Assembly: GCA_963513935.1 (NCBI GenBank) | Contig: OY740769.1 | Coordinates: 32,453,120 to 32,517,119 of the forward strand | Length of the DNA: 64,000 nucleotides | Direction: 5' to 3' | DNA from: Aphrophora alni | Lineage: Eukaryota; Arthropoda; Insecta; Hemiptera; Aphrophoridae | Shown here: one piece after another, positions 10,601-25,166 of the stretch | How positions within the stretch are numbered: the first letter of the stretch is position 1 | Layout: each line of letters starts with the position of its first letter | The notes under the pieces: generated by a model | Database searches by the model: none | What the model was told of the DNA's origin: nothing | Seen by the model: the letters and a program-made list of their open reading frames with translations, nothing else | Program-made: the position numbers and the translations under genes

Positions 10601-12474
10601 AACATCAAGAACAAAATGTTTCCACATTTTCCTATCATTCTGTATATGTGAAACTGAACTTAGACAACTTTTGTTCCAAGATCGGTGCTCATTGATAATT
10701 CTCTGTTTCTAACTTTTCCAGAACAGGCGGCTGCCACTAAAGTTTTTAAAAGAAGTTTGCTAATAGATAAATAAATGGCGATATTGTAGTTACAACCACG
10801 AAATATTTAAATTTGTATTGCAACCATTTCAATTGGCCAATATTAAATTTTATTGATTGTTCCCTCTTTCTTCATTTCGTTGTCTTTCCCCCTACAATCG
10901 TGTGATTCAGTTCCTGTGACTCATTGAACGTCATTGAGTCATTCCTGTCCAAACAAATTGTATTTATCCTTGTTATCTCACGTAATGTATAAGGAAAATG
11001 AACTGCATTAGATCTCTTACGTGATCATTCGTTGCTGGTTTTGTATAAGCAGATCGTTTGATTCAACATTTCTATGTAGGTTTTTGGACTAGATTTTGAT
11101 TAAAATCCCAGCCAGGGATGGGGTGGAAGTAGGGGAAAGTGAATAGATTGTGATGCATTATCTAATAATCTGTGCAAAAACATTATACACTATTTCTCAA
11201 ATATCTCAACCTAAAACCAGATATTTTCAAAATCAGAATTTGACGAGGTACAAGACCACACGTTCAGAATTATAATTTTAAAAATTGACGCAAACCATTT
11301 TGATACAACGCACTTTCTAAATAAAATGTTACCATCTCTCTGAAACTGTGGTTATCGTTTAAAAAGGGGAAAAAAAACAATTTCCCTCACTGTAAACATT
11401 CGAATATCTTAAGAATATTGCCAGCGATTTCGATTAAATTGATTTTAATGTTGTAAAAAAATCACAAATAAAAGAAAATTACGGTTTGTGAGTAATTTGG
11501 AAAAACGAACAGCGGTTAGATTTCATTTGACATTTTATAAATAATTCAAGAACCTAATTTATTTTACATGTGCTTTATCACATTAGTTTATTAATGTTTA
11601 CATTTCGTCACAATTTCATCAAAATCGTTTACTAGATATCGTCCAAAAGGTTAAGTTTTGTTTGTGGTTTTAGAGGCTATATTTTAGTCAAATTCGTTAC
11701 AGCAGATTTTGCGATAATCAGAATTTCAAGTTTTGATCTCATGGTAGCTGCCCCCAAATAAAAGATATAATAATAATAAAGGAACAAACCTCCCACGAAT
11801 GGCCAAAATATGCTCACATATAAATTTGGCTAATTCTGTACACACGTAAAGCTTTTAACAGACGACATAGATCATTACAAAAAACGCATTATTATCTCGG
11901 AAGGCCTCAAATCTCTTCATTTCAGCACAAAAACATTAAACATTGATTTTTGATGTTGGCACATTTGAAAGTGGAAGGAGTTTTAACAGTTATTCAAACT
12001 TTTTTTTTCTTAACCTTTAGGACCTACTTATAATATTCACTTAAAATGAGCAAAACTTGTAGAAATTTCAATTACCAAGTGAAAGAAAGTACTGTAAAAC
12101 TCTCCATAGAAAATATTATTAAGAACAATTCAATTGTTTTAAACGTTTCAGGTCGTTATTTTTAGTTGTTACATGCACACAAACCGATGACAACTGAAGG
12201 TGATGACTTAAACTTTGAAACGTCGTCATCCTTGGCACAAAGCCCGTTGTAGGCCTAGACCTGCTAGACGGTTTTTCAATGGTGAATTGGGGCCAGGACA
12301 TCAAATTCCTGTAACCGTAATTGTAGTTTTCATAACCAGGATTCGCTACCAATTGTGGCTCACCACACTCCTCACGATACTGGGTCAACACCGTAATTGT
12401 TTTAACTCCCACGAGGTTCGAACCCTAAACCTCTTACACAAAACAAACCGAGAGCTGTAGACCAACTTGACGTT
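10601..12474. other. Non-coding sequence with dispersed repeat pieces
   Basis: Around 11690-11770 a segment (TTTTGATCTCATGGTAGCTGCCCCCAAAT in spaced form) resembles 17555-17620, so both belong to an old dispersed family. Near 12190-12240 a GATGAC..GAAACGTCGTC arrangement recalls the 3' half of PLE-type hammerheads, but no clean stem forms. Two overlapping opposite-strand ORFs at 12119-12460 lie over repeat-like, GC-richer sequence and match no protein I recognise. Confidence 0.4.
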
Positions 12475-12742
12475 CTTTGTATACATATAATAATTCATTT
12501 TATGTATCTTATACCTAGATAGAAGTCGTCAAACAACTGAATCCATAAGAAATATTAAAATAAATTTGTATTCTATCTCGTTAAGATATCATATGAATCT
12601 CGAGGCTCTTTGTTTACATATTATAATAATTCATTTTATGTATCTTATACCTAGATAGAAGTCGTCAAAAAACTGAATCCATAAGAAATAGTAAAATAAA
12701 TTTTTATTCTATCTCGTTAAGATATCATATGAATCTCGAGTT
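12475..12742 (+). repeat. ~136-bp tandem duplication
   Basis: Two near-identical head-to-tail copies run from about 12475 and 12611. Each contains TTCATTTTATGTATCTTATA and ends in GATATCATATGAATCTCGAG. Only a few differences separate them, so the duplication is recent. No ORF. Confidence 0.95.
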
Positions 12743-13289
12743 CTCATTTTGATTAATGTTCTTTTTAAATGAATAATTCTTGAATTCTGTAGTCGGTCGC
12801 GACTATAATTCTTGAATTAAAATTCTTATTCTTATCAGAAGACAGTTAAACTGTGACTACCATTCAAATTTATTTCTTCCCTTCAGCTCTGTGATACATG
12901 GCATCGTTATTAAATCAAACTTCAGCGAAATTAAATATCTTTTCGAAGCAATCGAAGCTATTTATGTGGAAGAGAAGTAGAGTTATTAGCGAATTTCGAA
13001 TACTCTATAGGTGTACAACAAACGAAAGAACAAATCTGGCCGAGTTCTCCAACCTCACTATTTTATGTTATCCCATCGTACTTCTCCCAACTTACTTCTT
13101 CCAATATACAGTAATTTTTTTTTCGAATTCGCCTTAGTTTAGTCGCAATCTTTTATGTTACGATTTACAAGTGCACCAAACATAAATGCTTTATTTTTAA
13201 AAGTTTCAAAATGGTTGCCGTTTAATTTGTTTTCTGAAGTTAACGGTTTTGGAGATATTCGACGTTAAAAGTTCCTTTACCCTCAGGGG

Positions 13290-13500
13290 CTCACTTATAG
13301 TGAGTACGGGCTTGGTAATCCCAAGGGAAAGAAGTTGGATGTACACTTTTAGTCATGTAGTTGGGTTAGATCCCTCTCTTTCGTCTTCTCTACTGGGTCC
13401 TCTTGACCATCTTTTGATCTTCTCCAACCCTGACGCTATTAGAATATTTGAAGGCTAACAGTCTTTATTTTATGTTCTTTTCTCTTTTTTCTTTTTATAA
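13290..13500 (+). repeat. Dispersed repeat family S, copy B
   Basis: An uninterrupted copy: CTTATAGTGAGTACGGGC, GGGTTAGATCCCTC, CCAACCCTGACGCTATTAG and TTTATTTTATGTTCTTTTC. It is the best reference for the family, with about 66 bp from the GTGAGTACGGG head to the B-box-like GGTTAGATCC. The small ORF over it is spurious. Confidence 0.75.
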
Positions 13501-15218
13501 AATAAGTCTAAAAAACTAAACAAAGTTATGACATATACGTCATAGAGTTAACATTGAGTTAAATTGAAGTCGGGCAACCCTTAAATTAACTGTCAAATCA
13601 GTTGCTCCACGATGACATGCTTTCTTGTCAGGGTTAGTTTCAGTATTTTGCAAATTACTCGCCAACCATAATGTATTTTATTTTTGATTTAGCGCATTGG
13701 TTCACCAAAATATGATCGAAATCGTCAAGTTGATTTTGAGATATTTCAAGTTGTATAACGGCGCCTATAGATCAATTCACCTTTTTTATTATTTTTGAGG
13801 AGAAGGAGGTTAAATAAATTTTATTTTGGTCCTCAGACGGTACAGTTTAACAATAATTTTTATCAAAATCGAAAATAAAATTTTCAGTTTTGGGGTTTTT
13901 GCAGCTACCTATAAATTTTGAATTGTAGAAAGTTACCCACATTAATACTCATTTGGGGTGTAAAGCAATGTACACATTTCCCCCCTTCAAACGATTATTT
14001 CCACGAAAACTTCCACATAGATTTTTTGTTCCATCTGACCTATTTGTATGTATATATTTATACATTGTATATGTTAAAACATAATATTTGTAACTTTATT
14101 AGTAAATTGTTTAGAGCTAGTAGTTTTTGCTCAAATTTGGTGTGTAAATCTTGCAAATTAATTTGCTAGTAAAAATTGGTTTGTAATTTTCAAAATAGTG
14201 GCCGTTCAAAAGTTTTAAGTTATTTCTTAATTAGGTCCGTAAATAAGATGGTTTGTCCATATTTTCAATTTGAATATGTTAATATTAAATTTGAGTTTGG
14301 GAACGCATGTAAAAAAAACAACTAAATTCGCGCCGTATTTCATCGTATCAGCTGGTTGTTGAGTAGACCTACTTGTTTCAAGTGAAGACAGAGAGACAGT
14401 TTCATGATAACGTTTCTGCGGTAATTATAATGCAATTTCTGAAACGACTGAAGTTGGGAAATTAACTGGAACACGAGATATAATGACTTTATTCTGAAGC
14501 GAAGGATTTTCTTTTCCTTAATTAAATTAAAAACTTTATAGGAATTTTAGTTCGTTTGTGTATTAAACTCGTTAGCAGATGTATTTAGCGAAGTAAGATA
14601 ATAGAAATTCTAAATATTGTGTTTTTTCACAATGAAATACTTTCATCTGAGATCATGAAATGGTCACTGTCTATAGATTGCAATTTTTGTTCTATTTTAC
14701 CCAAAATAGTTATGTAAGCTCTGTTTTACGATCTTTTGGATAACCTTTAACCAAAAACGTTAGTCGTTAAATTTCAAAATGACAGAAGATTGTATGAATT
14801 TAACATTTTTTATAATATTTTACCCATAGATATCGTAGAATCATCCACAAGAGATCATGTTATGCAGCTTTAAAATGTGCATATAATGATGTCCAAGCGC
14901 GTTTTCTACGATGAAAAATTTAAGAGCTATTTTCTAAGCGGGTTGATGGTTTTCATCATATTATTTACTTAGCCTTATCACAAAATGTAATACAAGGAGA
15001 TTCTCTTATGTAATGCCCAAAAGTTGGTTTCTATGGCCTGGTTAAATTCTTTTGGTAGATCGAGGGGTTTTACCCCAGTAGGGCGTTTTAAACTTGCTCA
15101 GTAAGGTAAGTTTGTTTAAAATATTTGATTGCACAGGTTTATTGAACCTCGTAATTGTGTAATATAACTACTTTTTTGACGTCGGTAAGGCACTAATGAG
15201 CTTCATAAATATTAGTAG
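13501..15218. other. Non-coding AT-rich sequence
   Basis: Nothing firmly recognisable. The GGTCCGTAAATAAGATGG piece near 14235 may be a fragment of the repeat duplicated at 1831 and 2351. Confidence 0.35.
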
Positions 15219-15637
15219 ATGTTCAATGAGCACTGTGGTGAATGTGAACATTATAAATCACTGAATCCCCTACCACAAGTTTGGTACAATAACACAAACA
15301 CAAATAAAATGAAATATTTATTTGCCTTATGTTATTGTAATTCCCTGATGTACATTTCGGAGGGATCTGAACTAATACTAACAAAATATGAAATCTTAAA
15401 AGCTAAAATGCCATTTCTCCCCTCCACCCTACTTCCCAGTGGTTCGGCATTTTAGCTTTTAAGATTTCATATTTTGTTACTATTAGTTCAGATCCCTCTG
15501 ATGATGGTAACGTGGTTACCGAAATGTACATCAGGGAATTACAATAACATAAGGCAAATAAATATTTCATTTTATTTATGTTTGTGTTATTGTACCAAAC
15601 TTGTGGTAGGAGATTCAGTGATTTATAGTGCTCATAA
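15219..15637. repeat. Large foldback (PLE-terminus-like inverted repeat)
   Basis: Two arms of nearly 200 bp (about 15219-15411 and 15445-15637) are reverse complements separated by a 33-bp spacer. They meet at GCTAAAATGCC / GGCATTTTAGC and share CTACCACAAGTTTGGTACAA. The right arm holds an intact hammerhead motif; the left arm has lost its core. Head-to-head terminal repeats with a hammerhead are characteristic of Penelope-like elements. No RT is left in between. Confidence 0.85.
15492..15537 (+). ncRNA. Type I hammerhead ribozyme, PLE type
   Basis: The order is ATCCCT (stem I), CTGATGA (exact core, 15498-15504), an extra T, GGTAAC-GTG-GTTACC (perfect 6-bp stem II, 15506-15520), GAAA, palindromic ATGTACAT, C, then AGGGAAT (stem I partner). 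The conserved core is complete and all three stems can form. Stem III is only a self-complementary 8-mer, so the RNA would cleave as a dimer, after the C of AUC at 15532. Small dimer-acting hammerhead variants are known from Penelope-like elements. The extra U after A9 departs from the textbook core. Confidence 0.75.
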
Positions 15638-15754
15638 ATATTAATAAACAGTTTTTGTTTATTATTATCTCGTGTGTTATTCAACTTATAGCACACTACA
15701 CCATCGCTTTACGATGACAAATAGTGAAGTTATTATACAAAATGTAATTTTAAC

Positions 15755-15860
15755 AATACGAGATTCGGTGGGGACGAGTGGTAGCGAGCGGAGACTTGTA
15801 TGCGCGGGTTCCAGAGTCTCCAGGCCCGAGACCCTGTGACATGCCGGTGAAGACTGTTTA
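15755..15860 (+). other. GC-rich island, possible tRNA-derived SINE head
   Basis: A markedly GC-rich block with GACGAGTGGTAGCGAGCGG (weakly A-box-like) and, about 35 bp on, GGGTTCCAGAGTCTCC (weakly B-box-like). It lies just outside the foldback. The boxes are poor matches, so a SINE head is only possible. Confidence 0.25.
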
Positions 15861-19456
<3,596 letters not shown>

Positions 19457-19459
19457 GTT

Positions 19460-19461
<2 letters not shown>

Positions 19462-19517
<56 letters not shown>
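19462..19517. repeat. (AT)n microsatellite
   Basis: Uninterrupted AT tract of about 56 bp, 11 bp after the (CT)n tract. Together they form a compound microsatellite. Confidence 0.98.
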
Positions 19518-19521
<4 letters not shown>

Positions 19522-19669
19522 ATAAGGAGAACTATTTATTATACAAATTAAATTGGTGCTGTGATAATATTTTAAGTCTTTTATATTATACTAATATTAC
19601 TTTTTTTTCCTCTCTGCTTCTCGCTCACCATCGTGAAATCTTCCGCGTACCACTGATCGGGAACTGTAT

Positions 19670-19790
19670 CACAATTAATCCATTGCTTCCTTGTTTTTCC
19701 TTTTCGTCTTTACCCTTCTGATTCCAAGTCAACTACTGCTTTTGGAATTCTGCATTCTTCTAAGATGACTATCATATTGATAATTTTTCT
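19670..19790 (-). pseudogene. LINE 3'-ORF fragment
   Basis: Read on the minus strand it encodes EECRIPKAVVDLE, a stop, then RRKGKTRKQWINC. This matches the arginine-rich GRPRKxWxD-type tail found at the C-terminus of many insect non-LTR retrotransposon polyproteins (the R(I)PKxVLE..RRRGRPRKRW pattern). The same segment recurs at 53100-53190 (-) with about three-quarters identity. It is a short, broken relic. Confidence 0.5.
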
Positions 19791-22617
19791 TTCATCATTT
19801 ATACGGTTTCTAATAATTACATTATATACTGTAATAATATACATTATATACATTAATAACATTACATTAGTCTTATTATACTGTAATATGTCGTGAATTT
19901 CAAATAGAAACATTAATGACATTTTCGATGTAATATTTTCAATGTATGAGGGAGATTTGCTATAAGAACAAGACAGAGGTGTAATTCAAAATTTCCCGGT
20001 GCTACTTCAAACTCACAGGACTGTCTAACTATCGGAATAAATCTTACTATTATATGAGTAGACATTTCAGAATTGCATATGCCTCCGGAGTAGAGACTGA
20101 AGCACCGCTACACACCGGCGAGTATTATCTACAGAGATCCCATACCTCAACAAATACTCCAGTGTCTGAAAAGTCAAACAAACCTACTTAAAAAAAGTAT
20201 CACCTACTTAAGATCCATCCGTGTAGGCAACTCAAAATCTCATTCGCATTCATTCCTTGTGGGGAATTCAATTTTATATCCTGTTCCCAAATTAAACTAG
20301 AAACTACTGTATATACACTAAAACTGCATATCGGATGACTCCATCGGAGTAATTATTATCTTGACACTTGTTATGTTAAAGCCACTATCTCCCTTCGGCT
20401 TAGAACTAACAGTACCTATTCGTACCCCCGTTCTACCTTTGGTATCGTGAGGATTATCAGTGAATTAATATAGGAACATTGTGATTTCAGGTGACATTTG
20501 TACTTGTTTGAAAGTTTTTAATGTTTGTGCATTGATTCGTTTGTGAAAAATTACGTTGTACATATACAATGTAGTTTCCATATGTTAATTTGAATTTATC
20601 TTTTACATTGTCAACTTTTTAACGCATACAAATTGTGTTGCTACAAGAGATTCAAATGAGTGTATTTTACATCAATTAACACAAGTGACGTCGCGAGGCA
20701 GAATAAACATGATTATTTGTCTCGTGCTGCATAACACTTTCTTTATGGATGAATAACAGAATAGTTCCTCTGTGGATTTACATAAAGAATAAACATAATT
20801 TTATAAGATTATGCAAAATATTTTCCCTACTACACAATATTTTCAAAATAATTAGACTTTTATTGTATAGTAGTTGATGTTTATTTTTATTATCCGCTTA
20901 TATTTCCGATATATTTTAGTGTACAGTTCTACAGGTTATTCATATAGTTGTTACATGAAGGTTGTGTAAGGGTTAAATTTTAGTAAAATTTTAAAAGCGT
21001 TAAAACCAACATTGAATTAAGATTTTGTGTTTTGGTTTTATAACAGGTATCTCCAAATTTGAGTTATACATAATATAATAATATAATATAAAAATAAAGG
21101 CCTTGAGATACCCAAATATGATCTTATATACAGTACTAGAGGTGTAGTCCGAGCTATGAGATGCGTGAAGGGGAAATAGTTTAGCTAATAGAGGGGAGAA
21201 GCGTGTCTGGTGGGGTGTACTGCCAATGCTAAAGACATCGTTATCACATTTGTCTTTATTAAACAAATACTTATAATTAAATATAGTAAAATGACTATAA
21301 TGAAGGGACGTTCTTTACATACATTAATGTTTCACCTCTCATAGTTAACTGTACCGAAACTATAATTATATTTGTGTATTTAAAACTCTTATATCGTTGA
21401 CAGTTTTTACGTAAGTTAATGTAGGCTACAAATCACAATTTCACAATTTTGTTATTCGCATAATATGATTATAATTATTTTAATTCTAATTAAGTCTTAA
21501 AAAGTGAATTTTGTGTTATTAATAAATAAAACTAATTATAAAAATACAAATACAAATTTTAACACTATTACATTTTGTATAACTTTTTCGTGTTTGGGTG
21601 GTAAAAGAATAAAGTAATTTATCGGTGGTAATGTTATTTATTTCAAAGTTCGCTTATTTATATTTTTTATAAAAATTCTTTTAGGTTCAAAATATTTAAA
21701 TAACCTTACAAATGTCCGTAATTTCCCGGAAATGTCTAATACAATTGACAATAAACCATTCTTTTTGTTACTTAAATCTGAACACATTAGCCATTAAATC
21801 TCGAGATTAGCTACCTATAGAACGTTACTCCCACCAACCTTCTTATTTAAATCCTTAACCTTCCATTGTTTAAATAGAGAACACAACCGCAGTGCAAATG
21901 TTCATAAATTGGAACACACGGTACACCTGGTCAAAGTGAGCTATGTATTCCCCCTCCCACCAATCCAGACGACTCAGTTCGTCTGCGCATCAATATGTCA
22001 TAGCTCAGACTACAACTCACCACATAAGTGAGGTTAAGTATTTAGGATACAGCTCGGTGCACAGGTAACCGACAGACGACGGATGACAGCTTGTTAAATG
22101 GGATTAGAAAAAGAGGATTAAAAACCCTCCGGTACCGCAACTTAATGCAGCCTATTGTTCAACTGAGTCTTTAGAGCTTTGTTTAACACAGATTTATCCC
22201 CTTAACTAATTTTACAGGTGCTCAGTACCAAACGAAACTGATCTATTCAGCTGTCTACAAGCTTAACCATTTTGTTATCGAAATTTAAAGATAGACTGAT
22301 TTTTTAAACTGATGTGATGCTGGAATTTTTTTAAATAAATATCGAAACTATTTGAAAAATACAAATTTTAAAGTCATTATTACCCAATGATATTTATATA
22401 TGCATAGTAGTGGGGTTACACTACTTGTTTAAGTAGTTGAAAAAAGCCAATCGTCGTAATAATATTCTATGAATTATTTGAGTTTCCTCTAAAATTTGAG
22501 TTTGCATTCTTGTGTCTAAAATTAAACCCAAGATTTCCAAAAATGCCTGCTTTAGATTTTCTATGGATTTTAACATGGAGTGACATATCAAGTTTGGTTT
22601 TATCCCTGGAGAAATGC
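19791..22617. other. Non-coding AT-rich sequence
   Basis: Nothing recognisable. A somewhat GC-richer part around 21940-22130 contains a possible donor (CACAG|GTAACC) but no coding frame. Confidence 0.35.
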
Positions 22618-22625
22618 GTCGAACC

Positions 22626-22819
22626 CAAGGGCGTACCCAGGATCAAAACTGGGGGGGGGGGAGGGGGCAAAGCCATGGTCATTCAATATACAATTGATTA
22701 TTAAAATAGTTATTTCAAGAATTGTATTAAATTCCAGCAACAAAATGTATAATAAAGATTTATTTTTTTGCTTCCAGGGGGGCAGCTGCCTCCCCTGCCC
22801 CTCGTTGGGTACGCCCATG
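22626..22819. mobile_element. 194-bp hAT-like MITE with 8-bp TSD
   Basis: The left end is CAAGGGCGTACCCA and the reverse complement of the right end is CATGGGCGTACCCA, a 14-bp TIR with one mismatch. It is flanked on both sides by GTCGAACC (22618-22625 and 22820-22827), a perfect 8-bp target-site duplication. CA-starting TIRs with 8-bp TSDs are the hallmark of hAT elements. The interior has a G-run near the left end and no coding capacity, so it depends on a transposase elsewhere. The intact TSD argues for a fairly recent insertion. Confidence 0.8.
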
Positions 22820-22827
22820 GTCGAACC

Positions 22828-23592
22828 ACTAACTAGTTATTTATGCAAGTAGTCGGTAGTCGATTATTGAACTCCAAACAGCTCTTTCTTGCAAGAGGCA
22901 CAAAGTCAAAAATGGTCACTACGTATAAACTAATTTTTTTTTTTTAAACACAGACTCTCTTACGGAGCGGATATATCAGCAAAAATAGGGAAAGAATATA
23001 TACAGACAAATCTCATCTAGTGGAAGAAACTTACAACGAACAAAAATATTTAAAGAGAATGTTCTTCGAAAGAATTAATTTATGTAATCTGAAGAGCGAT
23101 TCTTTTTTATCCTTCAAAGGGCAAAGAGTACTTCTAATTTCAAAGATTAAATTAAAAGCGTACGAAGACTTTCTAGCATGCATTTAAATTAAAATACGAT
23201 TAGGAAAAATACTGCTTCAAATAGTACAAAGAGAAAATAAGAGAAGACTTTTATAAGATATACTACTGAGCTTACAACTTTGATATGCGAAAAAAATATA
23301 ATTGATCATTAGTATTATATTTAGGTATTACACATAGTATGAAATATTTCAAATACCAGTTTTTATTTTTACATATATTATATTAAATAATAAATAGTAA
23401 TTAATTTAAAATATTTCTTTATATGTTTTTAACTCTCTTTCGAATGGTGAATTAAAAACAAATTGTAAATTTCGCAATGAAACTGACTTTTAAAAATTGC
23501 ATTTCAGATTTTATAATTGTTGGTTACCTTTCTAAGGGTTAACATAACCTACAGGTTATCCTTTTTTAGTGAAATTTTGAAATATTTATTTA
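22828..23592. other. Non-coding AT-rich sequence
   Basis: Nothing recognisable beyond AT-rich sequence. Confidence 0.35.
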
Positions 23593-23775
23593 TAGTGAGT
23601 ACGGGGTGACAATCCCGAGGTACGTAGCTAGATCTGGATCCACACATTTTTCCATCTAGTTTTGGTTTAGGTATCTCTCTTTGATCTTTCCTATCGTGAT
23701 CAACTCTTGTTTTCTTCCGACCTTGACAGCACTAAAGTATTCGAGAGCTAAGTGTCTAAATAAAAAAAAAAAATC
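23593..23775 (+). repeat. Dispersed repeat family S, copy C
   Basis: TATAGTGAGTACGGGGTGAC, CATCTAGTTTTGGTTTAGG, CGACCTTGACAGCACTAAAG, then an A-run. It has the same block order as copies A and B but its B-box-like part (GGTTTAGGTATC) is more diverged. Confidence 0.7.
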
Positions 23776-25166
23776 CACTTCTTCCAGTCTAAGTGAAATA
23801 CTGTTTCTCATTGTTCATGCTTAAATGATTTGACTAGTGTTTTTAAATACAATTATTAGACAGTAATTAATTTTTTTTTGTCCAGATAACATAGTAGACT
23901 TGTTTCGTTTAATTACTCGATTGGCTTACTATATATTCAATTAAAAAATATCTCAGTTTTCCATTAGTAAAATTGCATAGTTAAACTATGGCGTATTTTA
24001 AATTCATGTAAATTTAAACAAATAACGACGAGTTTACCATCAATATTGATACAGTTTCTCTCTTCCTTTCAAAAAAAAAATCCTTCTGGATTCTGACAAT
24101 CAATGATTACATAAACATTAAATATTTTATTATATTTATTATTGAAATATTAACAATAATACAATTTTTGTTTTGCCATCCATTCATATAGAAAGGTTCT
24201 ATGGAACTTTATCCAATCATATAGTTATTAAAATTGCATAACATAGATAGATAATGTTTTTGGTTTGAAGTCGCACGTGCAGTTTTGCCCTTTAAACATA
24301 AGTGACGTTTACACCGGCAGAGGTTCAAAGTACACAGTAGTCTATATTTAAAATCGGCAGTCAGAGTACATTTTGCATTTTCTCAACTATCTCGTAAATC
24401 GTAATTTTATTTGCCCCGTGGCAACCCATATTGGTTTGGATCTTACACCTTTACATTTAACACAAAGTTGACTAAATTAACCTGTGCCTATCTCGAGATA
24501 ATCTATTTTCTAAGCTTCTCTTTCATTTTTTGATCGAAAGTTCCGAATCTGTTTTTTGAGGAAATATTTCTTTTTATTTCCTTAGTCTTTTGTTTTAAGT
24601 AAGAAGGAGTCCAAGTAGGTTGTTGCACTGTTATGCATAATTATTAAAGTACTTTTCGTATTCTTAAGTAATTAAAAAATACATTTTCTTACATAACATT
24701 TGGAGATTTTTTTGTTATTGGAGGTACTAAACACCCACATGGTTGTATAACCAAAAGAGGCAACGCCTGTAAAAGGCAATCCGTCAGTGTATCCAGGCGT
24801 GACGTCATCATTATTCTGTGTGAAGGAATGTAGGTCGGAGTTACTGCTTCGTAATGAAATGGAAAACTATTTACAATACCGTGTCTGTGAGAAAGGGTTT
24901 TACATCAAGACTGTGTAGCATTTTGCATGCTTTTTGTTCAAAACATGATTTTGCGCTTTCGAAATAAGTTGCTTTCTGCAATCTAGAAGGGACTAATGTT
25001 TTTGCCTCGTCATTATCTACGTTTTTGTATGAAATGATTGAATGGACGTGGTAGTATGAAAATAAATGTGTGTATTACAGAATTTCTAAAAAAAAATTCT
25101 AGTTAATGCTCTCTTCTTTGAGGAACTGGGGACACGCGATACTATGATATGCCCTGCGTAAAGATA
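23776..25166. other. Non-coding AT-rich sequence
   Basis: Nothing recognisable. Confidence 0.35.

Noticed and set aside
10462..10695. ORF over family S copy A and its twin at 31958-32152
   Set aside because: Both share an LRxDxxEAK-like stretch only because they overlay the same repeat tail and T-run.
12119..12460. Two overlapping opposite ORFs and a perfect B-box-like GGTTCGAACCC at 12414
   Set aside because: No A box at a suitable distance upstream and no protein similarity; probably repeat-derived.
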